Shown: positions 39,496 to 48,627, numbered from the stretch's first letter. The stretch is DNA of 64,000 nt from Mesorhizobium sp. B2-7-1 (GCF_006440735.1 NZ_VFUA01000011.1:1-64000); one strand, 5' to 3'. Numbers and translations are program-made. The notes: generated by a model from the sequence alone, not told the origin.

Positions 39496-39924
39496 ATGGC
39501 CGAAGCCTATGATCCCGGCAACATCTTCGCGAAAATCCTGCGCGGCGAGATTCCCTCGCACCGCGTCTACGAGGACGATGCGGTCGTCGCTTTCATGGAT
39601 GTGATGCCGCAAGGCATGGGCCACACGCTGGTGGTGCCCAAGGCACCGTCGCGCAACATGCTCGACGCCGATCCGGCGACGCTCGGCCCATTGTTTGGCG
39701 TCGTGCGGAAACTGGCGGTCGCGGTGAAAAAGGCCTTCAACGCCGACGGCGTCACCCTGATGCAGTTCAACGAACCGGCGTCCGGCCAGACCGTCTACCA
39801 TCTCCATGTCCACGTCGTGCCGCGCTTCGAGGGCGTGCCGCTGAAGCCGCACAGCGGTGCGATGGAGAAGCCCGAAGTGCTGGCCGCGAATGCCGAAAAA
39901 ATTCGGGCAGCGCTTGGCGCCTAA
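39496..39924 (+). CDS. HIT-family hydrolase
   Basis: Cytoplasmic nucleotide hydrolase or transferase of the histidine-triad family. The 142-residue protein has the triad His102-x-His104-x-His106 in YHLHVHVVPR and the N-terminal NIFAKILRGEIPSHRVYEDD. The start is at ATG 39496 behind GGGAGTG. The natural nucleotide substrate is unknown. Its TAA stop lies in the end of an intergenic palindromic repeat. Confidence 0.92.
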   Translation: MAEAYDPGNIFAKILRGEIPSHRVYEDDAVVAFMDVMPQGMGHTLVVPKAPSRNMLDADPATLGPLFGVVRKLAVAVKKAFNADGVTLMQFNEPASGQTVYHLHVHVVPRFEGVPLKPHSGAMEKPEVLAANAEKIRAALGA

Positions 39925-40053
39925 AGCAATTCCAGGAAAAGTGTGAGCGGTTAAGTTCGGCGCCTTCGCGCCGTAACCTTCCACTCGGAATCGCGTAAAA
40001 ACAAAGAGATAGGGCGTTTCACCATTTCCGTGAAGCGGTGAAACGCACTAGAG
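39921..40053. repeat. Mosaic palindromic repeat, copy 1, with an extra nested hairpin
   Basis: Ends are CTAAAGCAATTCC and CTAGAG-like. It carries GGAAAAGTG-TGA-GCGGT, the reverse complement of the core ACCGCT-N3-CACTTTT, and a 10-bp stem GCGTTTCACC (40014-40023) with GGTGAAACGC (40037-40046). Relative to copy 2 at 57,823 it has an extra nested hairpin at 39949-39978 (GGTTA-AGTT-CGGCGC-CTTC-GCGCCG-TAACC). The stop codons of both convergent neighbours lie in its two ends: TAA of the HIT gene and TAG of the ABC ATPase gene. Confidence 0.85.
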
Positions 40054-41118
40054 TCGCCTCTCGCTGACAGCGCAGAACATAGATGCCTTCGCCATGTCGA
40101 AGCGCAGGCCGACTTCTTTATGCATGGACCGTGCTGCTTCGACGCCGAGCCGGACGCTGAAGCGCTTGCCGAGGCAATCGAACCAGCCGAGCGCGTCGGC
40201 GCCGAGGAGTTCGGTGAACGCGAGCTTCGCCGGGACGCTCCGTGGCGTGCCGGGCTCAACCACCACTATATCCTCGCAGCGAAGGCCGAGCACGGCTTCG
40301 CCGGACGGCCGCGCTCCTTCGAAAGCGTAACCGTCAATGTCGATCGGGACGTCGGCGGTCACGAAGCGCCCTGCATCGTCCATCCGGCCTTCGAGGAAAT
40401 TCATCGCGGGCGAGCCGACGAAGCCGGCCACGAAAAGACTTGCCGGCTTCTCATAGATCGATTGCGGGTGGGCAAATTGCTCGACCTTGCCCTTGTGCAT
40501 GACGGCAACGCGATCGGCCATGGTCATGGCTTCGATCTGGTCATGGGTGACATAGATCATCGTCGATCCCAGGGTCTCATGCAGTTGTTTGAGTTCGACG
40601 CGGGTTTCGGCGCGCAATTTGGCGTCGAGGTTGGAGAGCGGCTCGTCGAACAGGCAGATGCTGGACGAGCGCACCAGCGCGCGGCCGATCGCGACGCGCT
40701 GGCGCTGGCCGCCGGAAAGCTGGCCGGGCTTGCGATCGAGCAGCGCTTCGATCTGCAACAGCTTGGCGACCCAGGCAACCTTTTCCGTCACCGTTGCCTT
40801 CGGCGTTCCGGCGATCTCCATGCCGAACGACAGATTGCGGCGAACCGTCATTGCCGGGAACAGCGCGTAGGACTGGAAGACCATCGCCAGGCCCCGCCCG
40901 CTCGGCTCAAGCCCGCTGACGTCTTTTCCTTCAATGACGATCTGGCCTTCGTCGCATTCGTCGAGGCCCGCGATCACGTTGAGCAGGGTGGACTTGCCGC
41001 AGCCCGACGGGCCGAGGATGACGACGAACTCGCCCTTGTCGATCTCCATGTCGACAGCGTGGAGTATGGTGAGCGCCCCAAAGGATTTCTTGATCTTGCG
41101 CAAGGAAATACTGGACAT
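40048..41118 (-). CDS. Carbohydrate ABC transporter ATP-binding protein (MalK/UgpC type)
   Basis: ATPase of a sugar importer. The 356-residue product has Walker A GPSGCGKST at 36-44, the signature LSGGQ at 134-138, Walker B ICLFDEP at 154-160, the H-loop in IYVTHDQ, and the extra C-terminal TOBE-type regulatory domain of the MalK group (about residues 235-356). It starts 3 bases after the upstream permease gene. Its TAG stop is provided by the end of a palindromic repeat. Confidence 0.93.
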   Translation of the reverse strand: MSSISLRKIKKSFGALTILHAVDMEIDKGEFVVILGPSGCGKSTLLNVIAGLDECDEGQIVIEGKDVSGLEPSGRGLAMVFQSYALFPAMTVRRNLSFGMEIAGTPKATVTEKVAWVAKLLQIEALLDRKPGQLSGGQRQRVAIGRALVRSSSICLFDEPLSNLDAKLRAETRVELKQLHETLGSTMIYVTHDQIEAMTMADRVAVMHKGKVEQFAHPQSIYEKPASLFVAGFVGSPAMNFLEGRMDDAGRFVTADVPIDIDGYAFEGARPSGEAVLGLRCEDIVVVEPGTPRSVPAKLAFTELLGADALGWFDCLGKRFSVRLGVEAARSMHKEVGLRFDMAKASMFCAVSERRL

Positions 41119-41121
41119 GTT

Positions 41122-42006
41122 TCAACCCTTTACGGCGCCGGCGGCGATGCCGCGTACGAAATACCGGCCCGACAGGAAGTAGACGACGAGCGTTGGAATG
41201 GCCGTTATCAACGCCGCGGCCATGTTGACGTTGGGATTTGCAACGCCGCGCGAATTGCCGACGATGTTGGTGAGTTGCACGGTCATCGGCAAATTGTCGT
41301 TGCCGGCGAAGATCAGGCCGAGCAGATAGTCGTTCCAGATGCCGGTGAATTGCAGGATCGCCACCACGACCAGGATGTTGGTGGAGATCGGCAGGATGAT
41401 CGACCAGAATGTCCTGAGGAAGCTCGCCCCTTCCATCCGCGCCGCGCGGCTGATCTCGTCCGGGATGCCGACATAGAAGTTGCGAAACAGCAGCGTCGTG
41501 TAAGGCAGGCCGTAGATGATATGCACGAAGACGATGCCGGCATAGGTGCGAAACATCCCGACTGTGCTCAGGATCTTCACGGTCGGATAGAGCATCGCCT
41601 GATAGGGGATGAACAGGCCGACGGTGATCAACAGCATGATCATGTTGGCGTGGCGCGACTTCCACTGCGCCAGCGCATAACCGTTGAGCGCCCCCGCCAG
41701 GGTGGAAATGACCACGCTCGGTATGGTGATCTTGATCGAATTCCACAGGCCAGGGCGGATGCCGGCGCAATCAAGGCCGGTGCAGGCACTTGCCCAGGCC
41801 GTCGCCCAGGCCTCGAGATTGGGATTGACCGGCAGCGCGAGCAAATTGCCCTGGCGGATCTCCTCCATCGGCTTCAGCGAGTTCATGATCACCAGCAGAA
41901 GCGGCAGTATGAAGAAGACGGCGGAGACGACCAGGAACACATAGAGGCCGATCCGGGCCGCCCTTGGCGCGAATGCCGTTCCTCGGCGAACGGTGGCCGC
42001 CGTCAT
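41122..42006 (-). CDS. Carbohydrate ABC transporter permease (MalG-like)
   Basis: Inner-membrane permease of the CUT1 type. The 294-residue protein has six hydrophobic segments and the EAA loop GIPDEISRAARMEGASFLRTFWSIILP (key residues E..RAA..EGAS.....I.LP). It overlaps the preceding permease gene by 4 bases (ATGA), showing translational coupling, and its stop is 3 bases before the ATPase start. Confidence 0.92.
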   Translation of the reverse strand: MTAATVRRGTAFAPRAARIGLYVFLVVSAVFFILPLLLVIMNSLKPMEEIRQGNLLALPVNPNLEAWATAWASACTGLDCAGIRPGLWNSIKITIPSVVISTLAGALNGYALAQWKSRHANMIMLLITVGLFIPYQAMLYPTVKILSTVGMFRTYAGIVFVHIIYGLPYTTLLFRNFYVGIPDEISRAARMEGASFLRTFWSIILPISTNILVVVAILQFTGIWNDYLLGLIFAGNDNLPMTVQLTNIVGNSRGVANPNVNMAAALITAIPTLVVYFLSGRYFVRGIAAGAVKG

Positions 42007-42878
42007 GTGCGCCTCCGGAATTCGCTGTAGAAGTAAGGCGCCAGCATGATGAGCGACAGCACGAGCATCATGATCGAGGCTGCCGAGGCTAAGCCGAGAT
42101 TGACGCGGGCAAAATAGAAATCCACCGCGAACTTCGCCGGCATTTCCGTCGAGATGCCGGGGCCGCCCTTGGTCATGGCGATGATGAGGTCATAGCCTCG
42201 GATCACCTCGGACATCAGCAACACCACGCAGGAAGCGATGACAGGCCGCATGCCGGGAAAGATCACCTGGCAGTATGCCCGCCACAAAGGGATGCCTTCC
42301 ATCCGGATCGCTTTCCATAGATCGTTGTCGATGCCACGCAGGCCGGCCAGCACGATCACCATCACCAGGCCGGCGGAATGCCATATGCTGGCAATGACGA
42401 GGGTGTAGATGGCGCGGTCGGAGCGCGTCAGCCAGTCGAAGGTGAAGCTCTCCCAGCCGATGTCGCGCATCAGCGCCTGCAGACCCGTTGTGGGATCGAG
42501 AAGCCAACGCCAGGAAAGGCCGGTGATGATCAACGAGACGGCTAGTGGATAGAGGAAGATCGTACGAAAGAGCGACTCGGCTTTGATGTTGCGGTCGGCA
42601 AGCACGGCGAGCAGTATCCCGAACGCCAGTGTGCCTAGGATGTAGAGCACGCCGAAGACCACCATGTTCAAACAGGAGACGAGCCAACGCTGGTTGGTGA
42701 ACAGCTTGACGTACTGGTCCAGGCCGACGATCTGGTAGTTGGGTATCAGCGTCGAGCGGGTCAGGGACATGTAGAACGTCCACAGGATCGACCCGTAGAA
42801 GAACAGCGCCACCACGGCGAAGAACACCGCCACGGTTACATCCGGCCTGAAGGCCTGCCGGTTCAGCCAGGTCGACAT
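42003..42878 (-). CDS. Carbohydrate ABC transporter permease (MalF-like)
   Basis: The 291-residue membrane protein has six hydrophobic segments and the EAA loop LRGIDNDLWKAIRMEGIPLWRAY. AGGAGG about 6 bases upstream fixes the ATG at 42878 over an upstream ATG at 42920. It pairs with the downstream permease as the heterodimeric channel. Confidence 0.92.
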   Translation of the reverse strand: MSTWLNRQAFRPDVTVAVFFAVVALFFYGSILWTFYMSLTRSTLIPNYQIVGLDQYVKLFTNQRWLVSCLNMVVFGVLYILGTLAFGILLAVLADRNIKAESLFRTIFLYPLAVSLIITGLSWRWLLDPTTGLQALMRDIGWESFTFDWLTRSDRAIYTLVIASIWHSAGLVMVIVLAGLRGIDNDLWKAIRMEGIPLWRAYCQVIFPGMRPVIASCVVLLMSEVIRGYDLIIAMTKGGPGISTEMPAKFAVDFYFARVNLGLASAASIMMLVLSLIMLAPYFYSEFRRRT

Positions 42879-42926
42879 TTGGTTCCTCCTGCCGGCACGT
42901 CGCCGCACCCCCGCTCGCATCGAGCA

Positions 42927-42947
42927 AGCCCGGACTTTGCCCGGGCT
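42927..42947 (-). promoter_or_regulatory. Intercistronic hairpin between binding-protein and permease genes
   Basis: AGCCCGG (42927-42933) pairs with CCGGGCT (42941-42947), 7-base loop, in the 118-base gap after the binding-protein gene. Such hairpins commonly stabilise the binding-protein message and lower permease expression in ABC operons; that role is inferred here. Confidence 0.5.
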
Positions 42948-42996
42948 CCTCCTGGCCGAAGCCGCAACAATGGCCCTGCCCTTGCGGCCATCAGCT

Positions 42997-44232
42997 TCAC
43001 TTGCTCTGGAGAATGTCCGCCAGGCCCTTGACGGCGGTCTCGACCGACATCGAGGGGTCGGTCCAGAACTGCGTCGCGAGATCCGTCATCTGTCCGTTCA
43101 GATCACCCGGGAGGGCGTCATAGGTGGAGGAGACCGCCACGCCGGGCGTGGCAAGCGCCTTCACGCCCTTGACCGCGCACATATCCAGCGTGCTGGTGTC
43201 GACATCGAGCCGTGACGGCACCGAGCCCTTGACCGCCGCGATCTTGGCTTCGACCGCCGGATCCATGACGGTTTCGGCAAGCAGCGTCTGCCCCTTGACC
43301 CGGTCCTCGTCCTTGTTGACGGGGAAGGCGAAGATGTCGACGACGACGGCATAGGCAGGCTTCTCGGTCGGCACGAGGAAGCAGCCGAACTCCTTGCCCG
43401 CGGTCTGTCCGGCCGCGAGGAACTCGCCGCGCGCCCAATCGCCCATGAATTGCATGCCGGCCTTGCCCGTCGTCACCAGGTTGGTGGTCTCGTTCCATGA
43501 GCGGCCGGCGCTCGCGGGATCGGTGTAGGTGCCGACCTTGCGGAACAGCTCGAACGCCTTGGGCAGGATCGGCGACTTCAGGGCCTCGGGATCACGCTTG
43601 ACGAACAGGTCGTTCCAATATTCCGGACCGCCGAGCGAAATGATCATCGAGGTAAGGACGTACACTTCCTGCCAGGGCTCGCCACCGACGGCAAAGGGGA
43701 TGGAACCGCTCGCCTTGAGCTTGTCGGCGGCGGCAAACATGTCGTCAAGCGTCTTCGGCTCTTCGATCCCCGCTTTCTCGAAGGCGGATTTGGAATACCA
43801 GACCCAGTTGTCGGCATGGATGCCGACGGGCAGGCCGACGAGATGACCGTCGACGGTGAGCTTGTTCCATACGATTGGCACCATGGCCTTCTGCCAGCCA
43901 TTCGCCGCCGCGAGATCGTCGAGATTGCGCAGTTGGCCGGACGAGGCCAGATCCCGCATCGCGGCGCTGGGCGTCATCAGCACCGCCGACGGCGGTTCGC
44001 CGCCGGCAATGCGGCTGGTCGCCGCCGCGATGGTGGAGTCGAAATCAGCCGACGGGCTGTCTATCCACTTGCCGCCATGTGCCTTGAAGGCATCGGCGAT
44101 CGCGTTCATCGCCTTCGATTCACTGGCGCTGGTCCAATATTGCTGCACGTCGACCGTCTGGGCGAAGGCGGGGCTGGACATGGCGAGCAAGCCGAGAAGG
44201 CTGATCGCGCCGGAAAGGCGTTGCTGGTTCAT
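42997..44232 (-). CDS. Carbohydrate ABC transporter substrate-binding protein
   Basis: Periplasmic sugar-binding protein of the importer. The 411-residue precursor has a signal peptide (MNQQRLSGAISLLGLLAMSS, cleavage near AFA-QT). A family 1 extracellular binding domain follows (VQQYWTSASESKAMNAIADAF, GLPVGIHADNWVWYSKSAFEKAGI, AGMQFMGDWARGEF). It lies 68 bases after the GH3 gene, so the expected ligands are beta-linked oligosaccharides or their sugars. The exact sugar cannot be told. Confidence 0.92.
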   Translation of the reverse strand: MNQQRLSGAISLLGLLAMSSPAFAQTVDVQQYWTSASESKAMNAIADAFKAHGGKWIDSPSADFDSTIAAATSRIAGGEPPSAVLMTPSAAMRDLASSGQLRNLDDLAAANGWQKAMVPIVWNKLTVDGHLVGLPVGIHADNWVWYSKSAFEKAGIEEPKTLDDMFAAADKLKASGSIPFAVGGEPWQEVYVLTSMIISLGGPEYWNDLFVKRDPEALKSPILPKAFELFRKVGTYTDPASAGRSWNETTNLVTTGKAGMQFMGDWARGEFLAAGQTAGKEFGCFLVPTEKPAYAVVVDIFAFPVNKDEDRVKGQTLLAETVMDPAVEAKIAAVKGSVPSRLDVDTSTLDMCAVKGVKALATPGVAVSSTYDALPGDLNGQMTDLATQFWTDPSMSVETAVKGLADILQSK

Positions 44233-44300
44233 CTTGTTTCCTCCTGAGGTTGTTGAATTCCGCGTTCTTTCGCAGCGGTCGATATGCTTTACCGGTGGCT

Positions 44301-46667
44301 TCAGGCGGCCTTTCCGACCGCCCTGCCCATTTCCTTGTTCAGGCTGTCCAGGAACGCGGCCATGGTGTCCCTGGAGATCTTGTTGCCGGTAATCCAGGCA
44401 ACGGTGTTGTAGATGCCGAGGAACGAGCCGCCGCAGTATTCCAGCATCTTGTCGGTCTCCTCGTCGCTGAGATCGAGCTGGTCCTTGAGGAACATGCCGA
44501 ACTGCTTGCGCGTGAATTCCTGCTCCAGCACCGTGGACGGCTGGCTCTCCACGTTAAGGATGCTCGTGGGCAGTGCCGGCGCCTCCACCGCGATCTCCTT
44601 CTCCAGCCGGATGTCACGCGACGACGCGGCCACTTCGATCGTCAGCTTGCCGGCGTCGAGCAACCAGGCCCGGTAGTCGCAGTCGTAGTAGCGGAGGTCG
44701 CGTGCCTCGATCACCACTTCGACACGCCGGGTTTCTCCGGGCTGCAATTCGACCTTGGTGAAGCCTTTGAGCTCGCGAAGCGGGCGGATGAGGCGCGGTT
44801 TGTGCGGCCGGGCATAGACCTGGACGATCTCCTTGCCGGCGCGCGTGCCGGTGTTCGTCACGTCGGCCGAAACGGTGAAGGTGCTCGTCGCATTGATATG
44901 GTCGACGTCGATCTCGATGTTGGAATAGTCGAATGTCGTGTAGCTCAGGCCGAAGCCGAAAGTGAAAAGCGGCGCGAGCTTGCGCTTGTCGTAGGAGCGG
45001 TATCCGACGTGGATGCCTTCGCTGTAGATGTGCCTGTTGCTCTCGCCGGGATAAGTCAGGAAACCGGGCGTATCCTCGAGCCGGACCGGAAAGGTGACGG
45101 TCAGCTTGCCGCACGGGTTGTGGATGCCGAACAGAACTTCCGCCGCGGCGCGACCCGCTCCCTGACCGGCGAAGAACATCGAGAGGATCGCCGCGGCCTG
45201 ATCCGCCCAGGGCATGGCGACGGCATCGGGCGAGGCTAGGATCACGGCGAATTTGCCATTTCGCCGCGAAAGGCGATCGACCAATTCATCCTGTCCATCA
45301 AGCAGGTTGAGGTTTGCGCGGTCGGACCCCTCGCCGTCGTATCCGACCTCGGTATTGCCGAAGAACAGCACGACGTCGGCGCCGTCGATGTCCGAGAGCG
45401 CCGCCTGCTCACCGGCGCTGCCAGGTGCGAAGTCGGATATTGCGTTGAACGTGACGGTCGCGCCTGGCGCTAGGCGGCGGATTTCGTCGAGTGGAATATC
45501 GACCTCGGTCGGTCGCGTGGTGGCACAGCCCGAGCCCTGGATGACAGGCTCGCACGCGGCGGCGCCGACCACGGCGATCCGCCGCAAGCTGGCTCCGTCA
45601 AGCGGCAGGAGGTTGCCATCGTTCTTCAGCAGGACGATGGATTCCACGGCCATGCGCTGCGACAGCGCGTGGTGCGCCTTGAAGTCCGCCGTGACGTCCG
45701 CCCGGATGCCGTTGCGCGCCGTCCGGATCAGCTTGAGGATCCGCAGGCTCGCCCGGTCAAGCACCTTGGTCGGGACACGTCCGTCCTTCACCGCTTCGAG
45801 CAGCTCCTGCCTGCGCGCCTCGCTTTCAGGCATGTCGAGGTCGTTGCCCGCATTCATCGAGGCGGCCCGATCCTTGATGCCGTGCCAATCCGAGACGACC
45901 ACGCCGTCATAGCCCCACTCGTCGCGCAGGACCTGCGTCAAGAGCCAGTGGTTCTCGGCGGCCTGGACGTCGTTCAGCCGGTTGTAGGAGCTCATGACGG
46001 TCCACGGATTGCTCTTGCGGATCGCCCTTTCGAAGCCGGCGAGATAGATTTCGCGCAGCGCGCGTTCCTCCACGACCGAACTCATCGTGGTCCGCTGGAC
46101 CTCGGAATTGTTGCAGGCGAAGTGCTTGAGCGAAGCGCCGACGCCGTTCTTTTGCAGGCCGTTGATGACCGCCGCCGCGATCTCACCCGACAGGGTTGGA
46201 TCCTCGGAATAATATTCGTAACTGCGGCCGGCGAGCGGAGTACGACGGATGTTGATGCCGGGACCGAGCAACAGATTGACACCGAAGGCCTGGCACTCAC
46301 GCGCCAGCGCCTCGCCGAGTTCGTGCGCAAGGCCGACGTCCCACGAACAGGCGAAGGACGATCCGTTCGGGAAGCAGGTCGCGGGACGGGTCGAACCGAA
46401 CGCACCCTCGACGCCACGCGAAACATCGGCATTGACGACGCTGAGGAATGACGCGAGCTGGCTGCCACCGTCCTGCAGCCCATCGATCTGCTCGATCGAA
46501 TAGCGCACGCCATAAGTCCCGTCGGTCATCAAAACCTCGGGAATGTTGAGCCTGTAGTTGGCTGCGGTGCGCCAAAGACCGGATCCCGTCACCAGCGTCG
46601 TCTTTTCCTCGAGGGTCATCTGATCCACGAGCGCGCCCAGTTCCTTGTCGGATATATTCCAAGCCAT
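44301..46667 (-). CDS. Glycoside hydrolase family 3 beta-glucosidase
   Basis: Releases terminal beta-linked sugars from oligosaccharides. The 788-residue protein has the GH3 N-terminal barrel (MTDGTYGVRY, LGPGINIRRTPLAGRSYEYYSEDP, GASLKHFACNNSE with Lys-His) with the nucleophile Asp260 in VVVSDWHGIK, the GH3 C-terminal domain, a fibronectin III-like domain (residues about 610-690) and an extra C-terminal helical segment of about 100 residues. No signal peptide, so it acts on imported substrate in the cytoplasm. The start at 46667 (MAWNISDKEL) is behind GGTAGG; an ATG at 46790 would add 41 atypical residues. First gene of the importer operon, divergent from the AraC gene. Confidence 0.93.
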   Translation of the reverse strand: MAWNISDKELGALVDQMTLEEKTTLVTGSGLWRTAANYRLNIPEVLMTDGTYGVRYSIEQIDGLQDGGSQLASFLSVVNADVSRGVEGAFGSTRPATCFPNGSSFACSWDVGLAHELGEALARECQAFGVNLLLGPGINIRRTPLAGRSYEYYSEDPTLSGEIAAAVINGLQKNGVGASLKHFACNNSEVQRTTMSSVVEERALREIYLAGFERAIRKSNPWTVMSSYNRLNDVQAAENHWLLTQVLRDEWGYDGVVVSDWHGIKDRAASMNAGNDLDMPESEARRQELLEAVKDGRVPTKVLDRASLRILKLIRTARNGIRADVTADFKAHHALSQRMAVESIVLLKNDGNLLPLDGASLRRIAVVGAAACEPVIQGSGCATTRPTEVDIPLDEIRRLAPGATVTFNAISDFAPGSAGEQAALSDIDGADVVLFFGNTEVGYDGEGSDRANLNLLDGQDELVDRLSRRNGKFAVILASPDAVAMPWADQAAAILSMFFAGQGAGRAAAEVLFGIHNPCGKLTVTFPVRLEDTPGFLTYPGESNRHIYSEGIHVGYRSYDKRKLAPLFTFGFGLSYTTFDYSNIEIDVDHINATSTFTVSADVTNTGTRAGKEIVQVYARPHKPRLIRPLRELKGFTKVELQPGETRRVEVVIEARDLRYYDCDYRAWLLDAGKLTIEVAASSRDIRLEKEIAVEAPALPTSILNVESQPSTVLEQEFTRKQFGMFLKDQLDLSDEETDKMLEYCGGSFLGIYNTVAWITGNKISRDTMAAFLDSLNKEMGRAVGKAA

Positions 46668-46685
46668 AAAGCTGCCTACCTCATT

Positions 46686-46704
46686 TGTGCCGGGCGTCGG
46701 CACA
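46686..46704. promoter_or_regulatory. Inverted repeat upstream of the GH3 gene
   Basis: TGTGCCG-GGCGT-CGGCACA, 7-bp arms with a 5-base spacer, ending 19 bases upstream of the GH3 start in the 194-base divergent region shared with the AraC gene. It may be an operator or a leader hairpin; AraC proteins more often use direct repeats. Confidence 0.4.
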
Positions 46705-46861
46705 CCGACTTCCACAGCCTTGCACGGTCGCCCGGATCGATAGTCCGCGCTCGAGAACGGTATGACGATGACATAGCGAAAGCCTGTCATCTAGCCGTCG
46801 AAATTGCTCTGGAGCTACGACAGTTTTTGATATTTAATAGGCATATCCAGGGAGGATACCG

Positions 46862-47935
46862 ATGAATGTCGCATATCTGAGACCCGAGTTCGGGCGCGAG
46901 AAACTCGACTGCGGTTTCGAAGATCACGGACCCTCATCGGAGGCGCATTGCCACGCTTTCGTGCACGGCTATGCCGACGTGCCCTATCACTGGCATCGTG
47001 AAATCGAGATACTTTTTGTGCTGCGCGGACAGTTCCGCCTCATCGTCGACGGCCAGGTCTGCGACATGGATCAGGGCGACACGATCATCATCAATGCCGA
47101 CGTCCCGCACAATTCGACGTCCGTCTCACGCAACACATTGGTCTGCGGCGTGCATCTCGACGCCGCGTATTTCGAGCGTCTCGGCCTGCCGGGGTTCGCC
47201 TCGCGGCAATATCTTTGCCGCACCTTCCTGCACAGCCGCTCCTTCATGCACCGCGTCGCGCCGATCAAGGCGCTGATGGCGCGGCTCGTTCTCGATCAGA
47301 GCAACCATCCCGAAGAGATCATGGTCCGCCAGACGATCGCCAATCTGCTTGCCTGCTACATCTACCGCTGGATCCCGCATGAGGAGGCCGATGCGGCGGG
47401 GGCGCAATTGCGGTCCGATAGCCGCGGCCGCATCCTGCGCATCATGGATACGCTGAACGAGCAGGACGCAGGTCAGCACCTCGGCGAGATCGCTGACGCC
47501 GAGGGACTGACGCTCAGCCACCTGTCGCGCCTGTTCAAGCGGCATCTCGGCATAGGCTATCGCGACTATTCACAGAACCTGCGGCTCGACAGCGCCGCCG
47601 AGACGCTGCGTACGACCGATCATACGATCGGGACCATCATGGAGCGCAGCGGCTTCGGCAACCCGGCCGTCTTCTACAACAAGTTCCGCGCCCGGTTCGG
47701 CTGCAGCCCGGCCGAATTCCGTCGCGGCCGCCGCCCGTCGAAACCGCAGAGCGTATTGACCACCGAGGATGCTGCCGAAGTCCAGAAGCTTCTGATGGTT
47801 CTCGCGACGGATGTGGGCAAGGCGGCGGAGCTCGCGGTCGGGCTGGCGCCACATGACAAGCGCCAGATCGTCCTAAGCGCGCCGCACAACCCGACCCGTG
47901 AAACTACGCCGTCTCATGCGCTGGCGATGTCTTGA
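46862..47935 (+). CDS. AraC-family transcriptional regulator
   Basis: The 357-residue protein has an N-terminal cupin-type sensing domain (VPYHWHREIEILFVLRGQFRLIVDG and DMDQGDTIIINADVPHNS) and a C-terminal double helix-turn-helix (residues about 205-295: LGEIADAEGLTLSHLSRLFKRHLG and IGTIMERSGFGNPAVFYNKFRARFGCSPAEFR). AGGGAGGA precedes the ATG. It is divergent from the GH3-ABC operon, which it probably activates in response to the imported sugar. About 65 residues extend past the usual end. Confidence 0.92.
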   Translation: MNVAYLRPEFGREKLDCGFEDHGPSSEAHCHAFVHGYADVPYHWHREIEILFVLRGQFRLIVDGQVCDMDQGDTIIINADVPHNSTSVSRNTLVCGVHLDAAYFERLGLPGFASRQYLCRTFLHSRSFMHRVAPIKALMARLVLDQSNHPEEIMVRQTIANLLACYIYRWIPHEEADAAGAQLRSDSRGRILRIMDTLNEQDAGQHLGEIADAEGLTLSHLSRLFKRHLGIGYRDYSQNLRLDSAAETLRTTDHTIGTIMERSGFGNPAVFYNKFRARFGCSPAEFRRGRRPSKPQSVLTTEDAAEVQKLLMVLATDVGKAAELAVGLAPHDKRQIVLSAPHNPTRETTPSHALAMS

Positions 47936-48000
47936 GCGCAGGATGACCAACACCGCCTGATTGTCCGGTCGCCCGCGCTTCAGGCTGATGCGGCCTCCAC

Positions 48001-48627
48001 TCAACTTGCCAACCGGCGCGCCAATGTCGGAAAGGCCGTCGGCTCCGCCCCCGCCGTAAGCCTGTCCCGGATCGCCTCCGCGCAGGCGTGCGGACTTAGC
48101 AGCGACGTATCGATCTCCAAGTCGTAAAGGCCGGGCTTATGCACTCCTTCCTGCCAGAGGCGCACGGGCAGCGGTGTGGGATCGTCGTCCGTTCCGATGA
48201 CATATGGCGTACCAGCCCCGCCTGCCGCGCGTCTTCGCAAGATCTCCTCGATCGGGCAGCGGACGCCGACGAAGAGGACCGGCAGGCCGGCCAAGCGGCG
48301 AGCACATTCGGGAAGGATGTTCAGCGGCCTCGAATAGGCGTCGTGATGGCCAACATCGGCGACGACATTGAGCCCCAGCCGGCTGTGGGCGGCGATTGCA
48401 TCGTAAAGCGCCGCGTAGAGGCCCGACACAAAAACCTCAAGATCGGGGCGTTCGCCGCCGGGGCGTAAGCCAATGCCGGGACGCAAGCGCGGTGGCATGG
48501 CGAGTGCGTAGGCATCGACGCCGAGATTGATCCAGACGCCCTCGAATGTCTCCTGGATCGCGGCGGCAATGCTCGACTTTCCCGAGCGCGGCGCGCCGTT
48601 GAGGATGATGATCTGTCCGGCTTCCAA
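48001..48627 (-). CDS. Chloramphenicol phosphotransferase-like P-loop protein, 5' end at the IS boundary
   Basis: The 208-residue protein resembles the CPT family (chloramphenicol 3-O-phosphotransferase and zeta-toxin-like kinases): GQIIILNGAPRSGKSSIAAA with Walker A at 11-18, INLGVDAYA with an acidic catalytic candidate, VVADVGHHDAYSRP, and VGVRCPIEEILRRR. Most family members have unknown substrates, so resistance should not be assumed. The only start is TTG at 48627, preceded by an in-frame TGA six codons upstream and by the presumed left end of an ISL3 element. The natural start codon was probably lost to the insertion. Confidence 0.72.
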   Translation of the reverse strand: MEAGQIIILNGAPRSGKSSIAAAIQETFEGVWINLGVDAYALAMPPRLRPGIGLRPGGERPDLEVFVSGLYAALYDAIAAHSRLGLNVVADVGHHDAYSRPLNILPECARRLAGLPVLFVGVRCPIEEILRRRAAGGAGTPYVIGTDDDPTPLPVRLWQEGVHKPGLYDLEIDTSLLSPHACAEAIRDRLTAGAEPTAFPTLARRLAS

